This document shows positions 1-7,027 of a stretch of 9,667 nt of DNA, piece by piece. A program made the translations under genes and the position numbers. The stretch comes from Alphaproteobacteria bacterium (lineage in GTDB: Bacteria > Pseudomonadota > Alphaproteobacteria > Geminicoccales > Geminicoccaceae). The DNA lies in NCBI GenBank assembly GCA_026984595.1, contig JALSRW010000428.1:1-9667 (forward strand), read 5' to 3'. Position 1 is the stretch's first letter. Each line of letters opens with the position of its first letter. Below the pieces are notes generated by a model, which saw only the letters and a list, made by a program, of their open reading frames with translations, was not told the origin of the DNA and made no database searches.

Positions 1-1
1 C

Positions 2-784
2 GGACGGTTTTTCGTGCCGCTCGAGCCGCAGCAGTCCCGGCTCCATGTGGCCTTCGCCGCCGGTTCGGGGATCACGCCCCTGATGTCGATCATCAAGACC
101 ACCCTGGCGCGGGAGCCGAAGAGCCGGTTTCTCCTCTTCTACGGCAATCGCGATGTTGAATCGATCATCTTCCGGGAGGAGCTCGAGGATCTCAAGAACC
201 GGTACATGACCCGCTTTTCGCTGCACCATGTGCTGTCGGCCGAAACCTCCGACGTGATGGAGCTGTTCGCGGGTCGGATCACCCCCGACAAGTTGCGGGC
301 CTGGTCCGGCAGGCTGTTCCGCCCGGCCGAGGTGGATGCCTGGTTCCTGTGCGGGCCGGCGCCGATGATCCAGGAACTCGCCGATACGCTGGTGGCGCTT
401 GGGGTGGAGAAGACGCGCCTGCATTACGAGTATTTCACCACCGAGGGCAACCGGCCGCGGCTCGCACCGCACGCTCCGCCGCCCGTGGAGGCGGCCGCCG
501 AGCAGGCGGAGATCACCCTCATCCTCGACGGACAGCGGCGCAGCTTTCCCCTTCCCTTCAACGGTGAGACGATTCTGGAGGCGGCGGTCGCCAGGGGCAT
601 CGATCCGCCCTTTTCCTGCAAGGCCGGGGTCTGCTCGACCTGCCGGGCACGGGTCGTCGAGGGCAAGGTGGACATGGCCGTCAACTACGCGCTCGAGGAC
701 TGGGAGGTCGCCCGCGGCTTCGTCCTCACCTGCCAGGCACGGCCACTGACGGCACGCGTCACCATCGACTACGACGAGAGCTGA
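2..784 (+). CDS. paaE: Phenylacetyl-CoA epoxygenase reductase subunit PaaE-like, 5' end missing
   Basis: This is an electron-transfer reductase that would pass electrons from NAD(P)H through FAD and a [2Fe-2S] cluster to the PaaABC oxygenase that epoxidises phenylacetyl-CoA in the cytoplasm. The frame is open to the left edge. The codons before the GTG at 14 read GRFF and resemble the end of the FAD-binding domain, so roughly 95-100 N-terminal residues of the usual 350-360 are outside the window. Visible are the NAD-binding motif GSGITP (62-79), the segment FLLFYGNRD, the CGPAPM motif (350-367), and a C-terminal plant-type ferredoxin domain. Its cluster cysteines are at codons 617, 632, 641 and 731 (C-X4-C-X2-C-X29-C). 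The reductase-then-ferredoxin order and the segment FREELEDLKNRY are typical of PaaE. Other paa genes are not visible, so a related oxygenase reductase is the alternative. The last 16 bp overlap the convergent membrane-protein gene. Confidence 0.8.
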   Translation, partial: GRFFVPLEPQQSRLHVAFAAGSGITPLMSIIKTTLAREPKSRFLLFYGNRDVESIIFREELEDLKNRYMTRFSLHHVLSAETSDVMELFAGRITPDKLRAWSGRLFRPAEVDAWFLCGPAPMIQELADTLVALGVEKTRLHYEYFTTEGNRPRLAPHAPPPVEAAAEQAEITLILDGQRRSFPLPFNGETILEAAVARGIDPPFSCKAGVCSTCRARVVEGKVDMAVNYALEDWEVARGFVLTCQARPLTARVTIDYDES

Positions 785-1719
785 TCCGGCCGGGCCATCC
801 GCTCCGCGCGGTTGCGCCGCCGGCGCCACAGCCAGCCGGCCACCGCAACGGCGGAGATCGACCATAGCAACAGATATGCGAGCCGTTCCGCCTCTCCGGC
901 GGGCCCGGACAGGACCGCGCCATGAAAGGCCCGCCGCAGTTCCAGACTGGCCCAGAACAGTGCCAGCAGCACTGCCGCTGGCCCGAACAGCCAGCGCAAC
1001 GCGGATGGCTCCCCGGCGGGCCGCCGGACAGCGAGACGGGCGAACAGCCCCGCCGGCAGCAGATATCCCACGAGCAGGGCGTTGACGAAAGGGGCGAGCC
1101 CCACGTCCTCCCCCGAGAACACCGGATTGGCCGAACCTGCGAGCAAAGCCGCGAGCGGCTCGAGTGCCGGCAGCAGCGGCACCAGCACCAGCCAACGCGC
1201 CACCGGCGGCGCGCGGGGATCGCGCGCCAGCGCATCGATCGTCCGCGCGACCAGCAGCCAGATCGCCAGCCGCAGGCCGGTGAACAGGAGCCGGTTCCCG
1301 TCGATACCCGGGGCGAGGCCGTTGAGCACCAGGACCGCCGCCGCCAGCGCCAGAATCCATGCCAGATCGCGGGCCGCCTTCACGATCCGCGCCGCCATTG
1401 GCGCACCGCCGCCCAGAAGGCGTGCCGCTCCCGTGAGCAGAAGGGCCGGCAGGAGATAGGCGATGACAATCGTGAACAGGTTCTCGCCGCCGCGAAGGCC
1501 CGCCTGCCGCATCCGCCACAGGAGCAGGAAGGACACCGCCAAAGCCAGCAGGGCGGCGGCGGCGGACAGCCCGGAGCCGCGCCAGTGCCGTCCCGACCAG
1601 GCTGCGGCCAGCACGGCGAGGGCCAGGGCGGTCTGCGGACCGTTGTCGGTGAGCACCCCCGCCATTGCGGCCGCCAGCAATGCGGCGGAAGCCTCAGCCA
1701 TCCGTCCGGTGCCCGCCAC
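769..1719 (-). CDS. Multi-spanning membrane protein resembling the C-terminal part of DUF2339
   Basis: The product is a 316-residue, Ala/Leu-rich protein with about eight to ten hydrophobic helices and a basic tail (WRRRRNRAERMARP), so it is an inner-membrane protein of unknown function. The C-terminal half resembles the end of DUF2339 proteins as I remember them: an NP...GEDVG segment, then FVNALLVGYLLPA, an LELRRAFHG stretch, and an acidic turn before the final AYLLLW helix. Full-length family members usually run to about 800-1000 residues, so this is either a short relative or an N-terminally eroded remnant. The frame stays open upstream to a stop at 1831-1833 but offers no further ATG, GTG or TTG. 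The GTG at 1719 has GGAGG two bases upstream; the ATG at 1701 is an alternative start with a poorer ribosome site. The 3' end overlaps paaE by 16 bp on the opposite strand. Confidence 0.65.
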   Translation of the reverse strand: MAGTGRMAEASAALLAAAMAGVLTDNGPQTALALAVLAAAWSGRHWRGSGLSAAAALLALAVSFLLLWRMRQAGLRGGENLFTIVIAYLLPALLLTGAARLLGGGAPMAARIVKAARDLAWILALAAAVLVLNGLAPGIDGNRLLFTGLRLAIWLLVARTIDALARDPRAPPVARWLVLVPLLPALEPLAALLAGSANPVFSGEDVGLAPFVNALLVGYLLPAGLFARLAVRRPAGEPSALRWLFGPAAVLLALFWASLELRRAFHGAVLSGPAGEAERLAYLLLWSISAVAVAGWLWRRRRNRAERMARPDQLSS

Positions 1720-1730
1720 CGCCTCCGCGA

Positions 1731-1754
1731 GCCGGCTCGACAGCCGGCTCGACA
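1731..1754. repeat. Perfect 12-bp tandem duplication in the divergent intergenic region
   Basis: The unit GCCGGCTCGACA occurs twice head-to-tail (1731-1742 and 1743-1754). Each copy ends in TCGACA, a 5/6 match to the -35 consensus TTGACA. The second copy is correctly placed before the TATAGT box at 1771. It lies in the 113-bp gap between the membrane-protein gene and gloA. Confidence 0.85.
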
Positions 1755-1776
1755 GAAGGCCCGCCCTCGATATAGT
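1749..1776 (+). promoter_or_regulatory. Candidate sigma-70 promoter of gloA
   Basis: The -35 is TCGACA (1749-1754), the spacer is 16 bp, and the -10 is TATAGT (1771-1776). Both boxes match the consensus at five of six positions, in an otherwise very GC-rich gap. Transcription would begin near 1783, giving a leader of about 50 nt before the gloA ATG at 1833. This is a prediction from sequence only. Confidence 0.5.
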
Positions 1777-1832
1777 CCGCCTGCGCCGGGATCGGGCGAG
1801 TCGAGCCCGTGCGAACGCGATGGGGGAGCGTC

Positions 1833-2273
1833 ATGCGGTACTTACATACGATGGTACGTATCAGCAACATGGAGGAGTCCCTGGACTTCTACTGCAACAA
1901 GCTCGGGCTGATCGAGGTCCGCCGGATGGAGAGCGAGCAGGGCCGTTTCACCCTGATCTTCCTCGCCGCGCCCGAGGACGAGGCGAGCGGGCGCGAGCGC
2001 AAGGCCCCGCTCCTGGAGCTCACCTACAACTGGGATCCCGAGGAATACACGAGCGGACGCAACTTCGGCCATCTCGCCTACGAGGTGGAGGATATCTACG
2101 CTTTCTGCCAGCGTCTCATGGACCGGGGAGTGACCATCAACCGCCCGCCGCGGGACGGGCGCATGGCTTTCATCCGCTCGCCCGACGGCATCTCCATCGA
2201 GCTCCTGCAGAGAGGCGAGGCGCTCCCCGTCCGGGAGCCCTGGGCGTCGATGCCCAACATCGGAAGCTGGTGA
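1833..2273 (+). CDS. gloA: Lactoylglutathione lyase (glyoxalase I)
   Basis: This cytoplasmic enzyme isomerises the hemithioacetal of methylglyoxal and glutathione to S-lactoylglutathione, the first step of methylglyoxal detoxification. The protein has 146 residues in a single vicinal-oxygen-chelate unit with two beta-alpha-beta-beta-beta modules. The four expected metal ligands are visible: His5 (MRYLHTMVRI), Glu62 (LLELTYNW), His80 (RNFGHLAYEV) and Glu123 (SIELLQ). They correspond to H5, E56, H74 and E122 of the E. coli enzyme. The compact size fits the E. coli-like nickel-dependent class, which is an inference. The ATG at 1833 is preferred over one at 1809 because a strong GGGGGAG ribosome site (1822-1828) lies just before it and the family N-terminus MRxLHTM begins there. 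The gene converges on putA with 9 bp between the stop codons. Confidence 0.93.
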   Translation: MRYLHTMVRISNMEESLDFYCNKLGLIEVRRMESEQGRFTLIFLAAPEDEASGRERKAPLLELTYNWDPEEYTSGRNFGHLAYEVEDIYAFCQRLMDRGVTINRPPRDGRMAFIRSPDGISIELLQRGEALPVREPWASMPNIGSW

Positions 2274-2290
2274 GCCCCCCGGTCACCAGC
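2266..2290. terminator. Hairpin spanning both convergent stop codons of gloA and putA
   Basis: The arms GCTGGTGA (2266-2273) and TCACCAGC (2283-2290) form a perfect 8-bp inverted repeat around a 9-nt GC-rich loop. The left arm contains the gloA TGA and the right arm contains the putA TGA read on the other strand. The same stem would therefore form at the 3' end of either mRNA. There is no U-tract, so it is not a classical intrinsic terminator. It could act as a bidirectional transcript-end structure. Confidence 0.5.
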
Positions 2291-5200
2291 GGTCTCCGGC
2301 CTCGACCAGGAGCGTCGCATTGCCGCCGGCGGCGGCGGTATTGGAGGTCACCACCTGCTCCTGGGCGAAGCGGGTCAGATAGGCCGGACCGCCCGCCTTG
2401 AAGCCGGTACCCGACAGGCCGCTGCCGCCGAAAGGCTGGGTGCCGACCACCGCACCGATCATGTTGCGGTTGACATAGACATTGCCCACCGCCAGCCGCT
2501 CGGCGATATGGTCGATGGTCCGCTGGATGCGGCTGTGGATTCCGAGGGTGAGGCCGTAGCCGGTGGCGGCAATCGCATCGAGCAGCGTATCGAGCTCGTT
2601 CGTACGGTAGCGGACCACATGGAGGATGGGGCCGAAGACCTCGCTGCGAAGCCGCTCGGCCTTGTCGAGTTCGAGGATCCGGGGGGCGAGGAAGAGGCCG
2701 TTTTCCGGCGGTGGGAACCGCATTTCGCCGCGAAAGTGGAAGTTGGCCGTGCCCTCCATCCGCGCCAGATGCTCGCACAGGCGGTCGCGGGCTTCCTCGT
2801 CGATCACCGGTCCCATATCGCTGGCCGGATCGCGGGGATCGCCGAGGCGCAGCTCCCTGGTCGCCCCGCGGATCATGGCCAGCAGGGAATCGGCGACATC
2901 CTCCTGGATGCACAGCAGCCGCAGGGCGGAGCAACGCTGGCCGGCGGAGCGGAAGGCGCTGGTCAGAACATCGTCGGTCACTTGCTCGGCCAATGCCGTG
3001 GCATCGACGATCATCGCGTTGATGCCACCGGTCTCGGCGACGAGCGGGACGATCGGCGCATCCTTCGCCGCCAGGGCGCGGTTGATGCGCCAGGCGGTTT
3101 CCGTGGAACCGGTGAAGGCCACCCCCGCACACAGGGGATGGGCGACGAGGGCGGCACCGATGGCACCGTCCCCGGGCAGACAATGCAAGACTTCCGCCGG
3201 GACTCCGGCCTCGTGCAGAAGGCGCACCATCTCCAGAGCGATGAGCGGGGTTTGCTCGGCGGGCTTGGCGATGACGCTGTTGCCGGCGACCAGAGCGGCC
3301 GCGATCTGGCCGGTGAAGATGGCCAGCGGGAAGTTCCAGGGCGAAATGCAGACGAACACTCCCCGTCCGCGCCAACCGTAGAGATTTTCCTCGCCGGTCG
3401 GCCCCGGCATCGTTCTTCTTGCACCGAACAGGCGACGCGCACGGGCTGCGTAATAGCGCAGGAAATCCACGGCTTCGCGAACTTCGGCGACACCGTCGAC
3501 CAGGGTCTTGCCGGCCTCGACGGCAGCGAGGCCGACGAACGGGCCGCGCCGTTCCTCGAGCAGATCCGCCGCCCTCTCGAGGGCCGCCGCGCGCCTTTCC
3601 GCCGCGGTTCGTGACCAGGCCACGAATCCCCGTGCGGCCGTCTGCATGGCGGTATCCACCGCATCCTCCGGGGCTTCCTCGACGAGGCCGACGACCAGCC
3701 CGCGATCGATCGGGCTTCGTACTTCGCGCGGGCTGCCGACGAGCTCCCCGCCGCCGATCAGCGGACGGGCGACGCGTGCCACGGGCAGCGGCCGGCGGAT
3801 CGCCAGCAGCAGCCGGTCCAGGGCGCGCCTTTCGCCGAATTCGATGCCCGCGGAATTGCGCCGCTCCGGGGCGTAGAGGTCCCGCGGCAGGGGAATCTTC
3901 GGGTGCCGGGCATGCCGCGGATCGCCGATGAGACGTGCCGGGCGCACCAGCAGCCGGTCGATCGGCACCGACCTGTCGCGCACGACGCTGACGAAGGAGG
4001 AGTTGGCGCCGTTTTCCAGCAGGCGGCGCACGAGATAGGCCAGCAGATCGCGATGCCCGCCCACCGGAGCGTAGATCCGACAGGGCAGGCGCGGACCGCT
4101 TTCGGAAACCGCCTGGTAGAGGGCCTCGCCCATGCCGTGGAGACGCTGGAATTCGTAATCCCGGTTGCCGGCGCCGGCGAGCTCCATGATGGTCGCCACG
4201 GTGAGGGCGTTGTGGGTGGCGAACTGGGGATAGATGCGACGGCGGCCGGCCAGCAGACGGCGCACACAGGCGAGATAGCAGAGATCGGTGGCCGATTTGC
4301 GGGTGAACACGGGGTAGTCCTCGAGGCCGCGTTCCTGTGCGCGCTTGATCTCGGCGTCCCAATAGGCGCCCTTGACCAGGCGCACCATGAAGCGACGATC
4401 GAGCCGTTCGGCGAGCTCGACGACCCAGTCGATCACCGCCGGCGCCCGCTTCTGATAGGACTGGACGGCGAGCCCGAACCCCTCCCAGCCGGCCAGGGCG
4501 GGATCGGCGGCGACCCGGCCGATCACCTCGAGAGAGATCTCCAGACGGTCGGCCTCCTCGGCATCCACCGTGAAGCCGAGCTCGTGCGCCCGCGCCTTGC
4601 GGGCGAGCTCCGACAGCCGCGGCACCAGCTCTTCGAGCAGGCGATCGCGCTGCGATGCCTCGTAGCGCGGATGCAGCGCCGAAAGCTTGACCGAGATGCC
4701 GGGCCGTGCGGGCAGGGCCTCCTCTCCGGCCGTCGCGGCGATGGCCTCGATGGCCGCGGCATAGGCTTCGAAATAGCGGTCGGCGTCGGCCATCGTGCGG
4801 GCGCCCTCGCCCAGCATGTCGTAGCTGTGCCGGTAGCCCAGCGAGGCCGCCGCCCGCGCCCGGCGCAGCGCCTCCTCGATGGTCTCGCCGAGCACGAAAT
4901 GATGGCCGAGAACACGCATCGCCCGGCGGGCCGCGGTCCGCACCGCCGGCTGGCCGAGACGCCGGACGATGCCGTGGAGAATGGCTTCGGGGGTGTCCTC
5001 GGGGCTGACGATGCGGCTGCCGATGCCCAGGGCCCAGGTGGTCAGCGAAACCATCCAGCTATCGGATTTGTGGGGCCGCTCCGCCCAGGCCGCGGTGCCC
5101 AGCTTGTCCTCGATCAGCCGGTCGGCGGTCGCCGCGTCGGGTACCCGCAGGAGCGCCTCGGCGAGCACCATGAGGGCCAGCCCCTCCCGGGTGGAGAGGC

Positions 5201-5429
5201 CGTATTCGTGGAGGAAGTCCTCGAGGGCACCCACCAGCCCACCGCTCTCGCGAATATGGCGGATGATGCGGCTCGCCTCCCGATCGATGCGGGCTTCGGT
5301 CTCGGCCCCGAGGTCGCTCTCGGCCAGAAAGCCGGCCACCAGTTCCTCGTCGGCCGGCGCGTACGGGGCGAGGAAGGGCGGCAGGTCCAATTCTTCGGCG
5401 AGGCTCGGGTCGGATCCGGCGGGGGCCAT
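2283..5429 (-). CDS. putA: Bifunctional proline dehydrogenase / L-glutamate gamma-semialdehyde dehydrogenase PutA
   Basis: This enzyme oxidises proline to glutamate in two steps: an FAD-dependent proline dehydrogenase, then an NAD-dependent aldehyde dehydrogenase fed by substrate channelling. The predicted protein has 1048 residues. Residues about 20-180 form the arm and linker helices. The dehydrogenase barrel covers about 190-485, with YWDAEIKRAQ (356-365), YPVFTRKSATDL (372-383), YPQFATHNA (400-408) and RIYAPVGGHRDLL (451-463). The aldehyde dehydrogenase covers about 560-1025, with SPWNFPLAIFTGQIAAALVA (696-715), general base Glu799 in AETGG, and nucleophile Cys833 in SAGQRCSA. There is no ribbon-helix-helix DNA-binding domain, so this is the short, non-repressor form of about 1000 residues. 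The ATG at 5429 is chosen over the one at 5459 because GGGAGAGG (5436-5443) sits six bases before it. No putA regulator or proline transporter is visible nearby. Confidence 0.95.
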   Translation of the reverse strand: MAPAGSDPSLAEELDLPPFLAPYAPADEELVAGFLAESDLGAETEARIDREASRIIRHIRESGGLVGALEDFLHEYGLSTREGLALMVLAEALLRVPDAATADRLIEDKLGTAAWAERPHKSDSWMVSLTTWALGIGSRIVSPEDTPEAILHGIVRRLGQPAVRTAARRAMRVLGHHFVLGETIEEALRRARAAASLGYRHSYDMLGEGARTMADADRYFEAYAAAIEAIAATAGEEALPARPGISVKLSALHPRYEASQRDRLLEELVPRLSELARKARAHELGFTVDAEEADRLEISLEVIGRVAADPALAGWEGFGLAVQSYQKRAPAVIDWVVELAERLDRRFMVRLVKGAYWDAEIKRAQERGLEDYPVFTRKSATDLCYLACVRRLLAGRRRIYPQFATHNALTVATIMELAGAGNRDYEFQRLHGMGEALYQAVSESGPRLPCRIYAPVGGHRDLLAYLVRRLLENGANSSFVSVVRDRSVPIDRLLVRPARLIGDPRHARHPKIPLPRDLYAPERRNSAGIEFGERRALDRLLLAIRRPLPVARVARPLIGGGELVGSPREVRSPIDRGLVVGLVEEAPEDAVDTAMQTAARGFVAWSRTAAERRAAALERAADLLEERRGPFVGLAAVEAGKTLVDGVAEVREAVDFLRYYAARARRLFGARRTMPGPTGEENLYGWRGRGVFVCISPWNFPLAIFTGQIAAALVAGNSVIAKPAEQTPLIALEMVRLLHEAGVPAEVLHCLPGDGAIGAALVAHPLCAGVAFTGSTETAWRINRALAAKDAPIVPLVAETGGINAMIVDATALAEQVTDDVLTSAFRSAGQRCSALRLLCIQEDVADSLLAMIRGATRELRLGDPRDPASDMGPVIDEEARDRLCEHLARMEGTANFHFRGEMRFPPPENGLFLAPRILELDKAERLRSEVFGPILHVVRYRTNELDTLLDAIAATGYGLTLGIHSRIQRTIDHIAERLAVGNVYVNRNMIGAVVGTQPFGGSGLSGTGFKAGGPAYLTRFAQEQVVTSNTAAAGGNATLLVEAGDRW

Positions 5430-5435
5430 GGCACA

Positions 5436-5443
5436 CCTCTCCC
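5436..5443 (-). promoter_or_regulatory. Ribosome binding site that decides the putA start
   Basis: Read on the minus strand, GGGAGAGG precedes the ATG at 5429-5427 by six bases. The upstream in-frame ATG at 5459 has only a CGGGG stretch before it. The short start also removes an unconserved basic decapeptide. I see no convincing -35/-10 or -24/-12 pair for putA in 5430-5537. That 108-bp gap also holds a 10-bp direct repeat and a weak 5-bp hairpin (5474-5489). Confidence 0.6.
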
Positions 5444-5537
5444 GGTGGCGGATGGACACCCCGAGAGTAGCATCGGGCGGCCCGGCCCGTCATGCCCCGA
5501 CCCGGTGGCGACGGGCGGGGGCCTGCCGGGCCGGTCC

Positions 5538-6299
5538 TCAGTAGGGCAGCACCACGTCGAGGAACTGGGCCCCCCAGCGGGGCTGCTGGACGTCGGTGAG
5601 CTGGCCCCGGCCGCCATAGGCCACCCGCAGTTCGGCGATCTTGTCGTGCCTGATACTGTTGTCGGGGCTGATATCCTCGGGCCGCACCACCCCGGTGACG
5701 AAGACCTCGCGCACCTCGTAGTTGACCCGCACCTCCTGGCGTCCTTCCACCACCAGATTGCCGTTGGGCAACACCTGGACGATCACCGCCGCCATCTTCA
5801 GGTCGATGGTCTCCTCGCGGTCCACCTTGCCCACGCCCTTGTTCAGCATGTCACTCTTGGCGGCGACCAGTGAGGCGGGATCGAGCGCCTTGGCGTCGGA
5901 GCTCGGGAAGATCTTCTGCAGCTTGTTCTCGAAACCGAACAGGTCGGTGAGACCGAGATTGTCCGAATTCGTGCGGCCCCGGCTGGTCTCGTTGTCCAGT
6001 TTCGCCTTGTCGGCGATCGTCACCTCGACGGTCAGGATGTCCCCCACCCGCCGTGCCCGCTGGTCGCGGAAGAAGCCGCGCGCGCCGCTGCGCCAGAGCG
6101 AGTTGGCTCCGGCCGGCCGGGCCATCTCGGGCCGTGGCATGGGCAGGCTCACCGGTCGCCAACCCGGCTTCTCCACCGGGTTCTCGATGGGACGGAGCTC
6201 CGGCGTCTTGCCGATCTGCGAGAGGCGGTCGAGGGTATTGCAGCCGCCCAGGAGCAGCATGGCGAGCAGGGTCGACAGGAATAGCGGACGGGTGCTCAT
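5538..6299 (-). CDS. flgH: Flagellar L-ring lipoprotein FlgH
   Basis: FlgH forms the L-ring in the outer membrane, the bushing through which the distal rod rotates. The product has 253 residues with a lipoprotein signal: positive N-terminus, hydrophobic core and the lipobox LGGC with acylated Cys20. Family landmarks follow in order: NSLW (66-69), RRVGDILTVEVTIADKA (83-99), NGNLVVEGRQEV (179-190), and the C-terminal RWGAQFLDVVLPY (241-253). The length is close to the usual 220-260 residues. The frame stays open far upstream, but the ATG at 6299 is the true start because the lipoprotein signal begins there and the longer reading would run out of frame through flgA. Its ATG overlaps the flgA TGA (ATGA), implying translational coupling. 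It is the last gene of the flgFGAH unit; flgI, often next in related operons, is not here, and putA follows in the same direction. Confidence 0.95.
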   Translation of the reverse strand: MSTRPLFLSTLLAMLLLGGCNTLDRLSQIGKTPELRPIENPVEKPGWRPVSLPMPRPEMARPAGANSLWRSGARGFFRDQRARRVGDILTVEVTIADKAKLDNETSRGRTNSDNLGLTDLFGFENKLQKIFPSSDAKALDPASLVAAKSDMLNKGVGKVDREETIDLKMAAVIVQVLPNGNLVVEGRQEVRVNYEVREVFVTGVVRPEDISPDNSIRHDKIAELRVAYGGRGQLTDVQQPRWGAQFLDVVLPY

Positions 6300-7021
6300 T
6301 TCGCCTCCGCGGCAAGGATGGTGACACGACGCGCTCCGCTCACGCGTCCCCGGAGCGGCCGCTCGCTGTCGAGGTTGACGAGACGGATGACCTCGCCCCG
6401 GGCGCCGTCCTCGAGGGCACGGCCGAGTGCGGTCAGCAGCAGCCCGGGCCGACGCAACTCGAGGGTGACGACGTCGCCGCGACGCACGAGGCGCGCCCGC
6501 CCCACCTGGCCGCGGCGGATCGGCTGCCCCCGACGGAGCGAACGACGCGATTCGAGACCGACCAGATCCTCGACCGGAAGAATGGTGTCCTCGCGCAGCC
6601 GGGATGCCGGGAGCCAGGCTTCTTCGAGCAGCCCTTCGGTGAGGATCGTCCCCTTCCCCAGGTTCCGGCGCGGTACCGCGACCGGCACCAGCTCGCGGGC
6701 CCTGCCGACGACCGTGATGCGGCTCTGGGCACCACTTTCGAGCCGGGCCAGCAGGCGTGCCTCGAAGCGCCCGCTGCGGGGATCGTGCCGCCAGCCGACG
6801 ACATCGATCCTGGTCGGAGCGGTGGCCCGATTGGCGAGCGGCAGGACCGGCTCGTAGAAGTCGATGGCGAAGCGCGAACCCGCGAAACGGGCCTCCAGTC
6901 GTGGCTCGACCAGATCCCGCATGCGGGCGGCGTCCAGCGGTTCTCCCGGAGCCAGGATCAGTTCGGCCGCCGCCGGCAATCCGGACAGCAACAACAGGCA
7001 GAAAGCGAGAAGCGTTCGCAT
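6296..7021 (-). CDS. flgA: Flagellar P-ring assembly chaperone FlgA
   Basis: FlgA is a periplasmic chaperone needed to polymerise FlgI into the P-ring around the rod. The protein has 241 residues. A Sec signal peptide is clear (MRTLLAFCLLLLSGLPAAA), with probable cleavage after Ala19. The C-terminal half carries the SAF domain: VPVAVPRRNLGKGTILTEG (112-130), the ESRRSLRRGQPI segment (157-168), then VRRGDVVTLEL (179-189) and a final beta domain with ALEDGARGEVIRLVN (202-216). The ATG at 7021 is the only usable start: two sense codons upstream lies the flgG TGA, in the same frame. The GGAG sequence touches the ATG directly, which is too close for a normal ribosome site. Translation probably depends on ribosomes arriving from flgG or on GGTGAT slightly further upstream. 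It overlaps flgH by 4 bp. Confidence 0.93.
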   Translation of the reverse strand: MRTLLAFCLLLLSGLPAAAELILAPGEPLDAARMRDLVEPRLEARFAGSRFAIDFYEPVLPLANRATAPTRIDVVGWRHDPRSGRFEARLLARLESGAQSRITVVGRARELVPVAVPRRNLGKGTILTEGLLEEAWLPASRLREDTILPVEDLVGLESRRSLRRGQPIRRGQVGRARLVRRGDVVTLELRRPGLLLTALGRALEDGARGEVIRLVNLDSERPLRGRVSGARRVTILAAEAK

Positions 7022-7027
7022 CTCCGA

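Noticed and set aside
922..1911. 329-codon plus-strand frame rich in Gln and Arg, opposite the DUF2339-like gene
   Set aside because: Low-complexity translation made by reversing Leu/Ala-rich membrane codons; it runs through the gloA promoter and start.
2170..4362. Very long open frame (730 codons) on the minus strand, overlapping putA in another frame
   Set aside because: Arg/Pro/Gly-rich translation with no recognisable motif. putA in its own frame has full catalytic motifs throughout. Long shadow frames are expected at this GC content.
5474..5489. CGGGC/GCCCG hairpin as a terminator after flgH
   Set aside because: Only five base pairs, no U-tract, and about 50 bp past the stop codon in a GC-rich gap where such stems are frequent.
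3903..5873. 656-codon plus-strand frame antisense to putA and the end of flgH
   Set aside because: It crosses two unrelated genes and the gap between them, has a biased His/Gly/Arg-rich composition and no ribosome site, and is explained by codon bias of the opposite strand.
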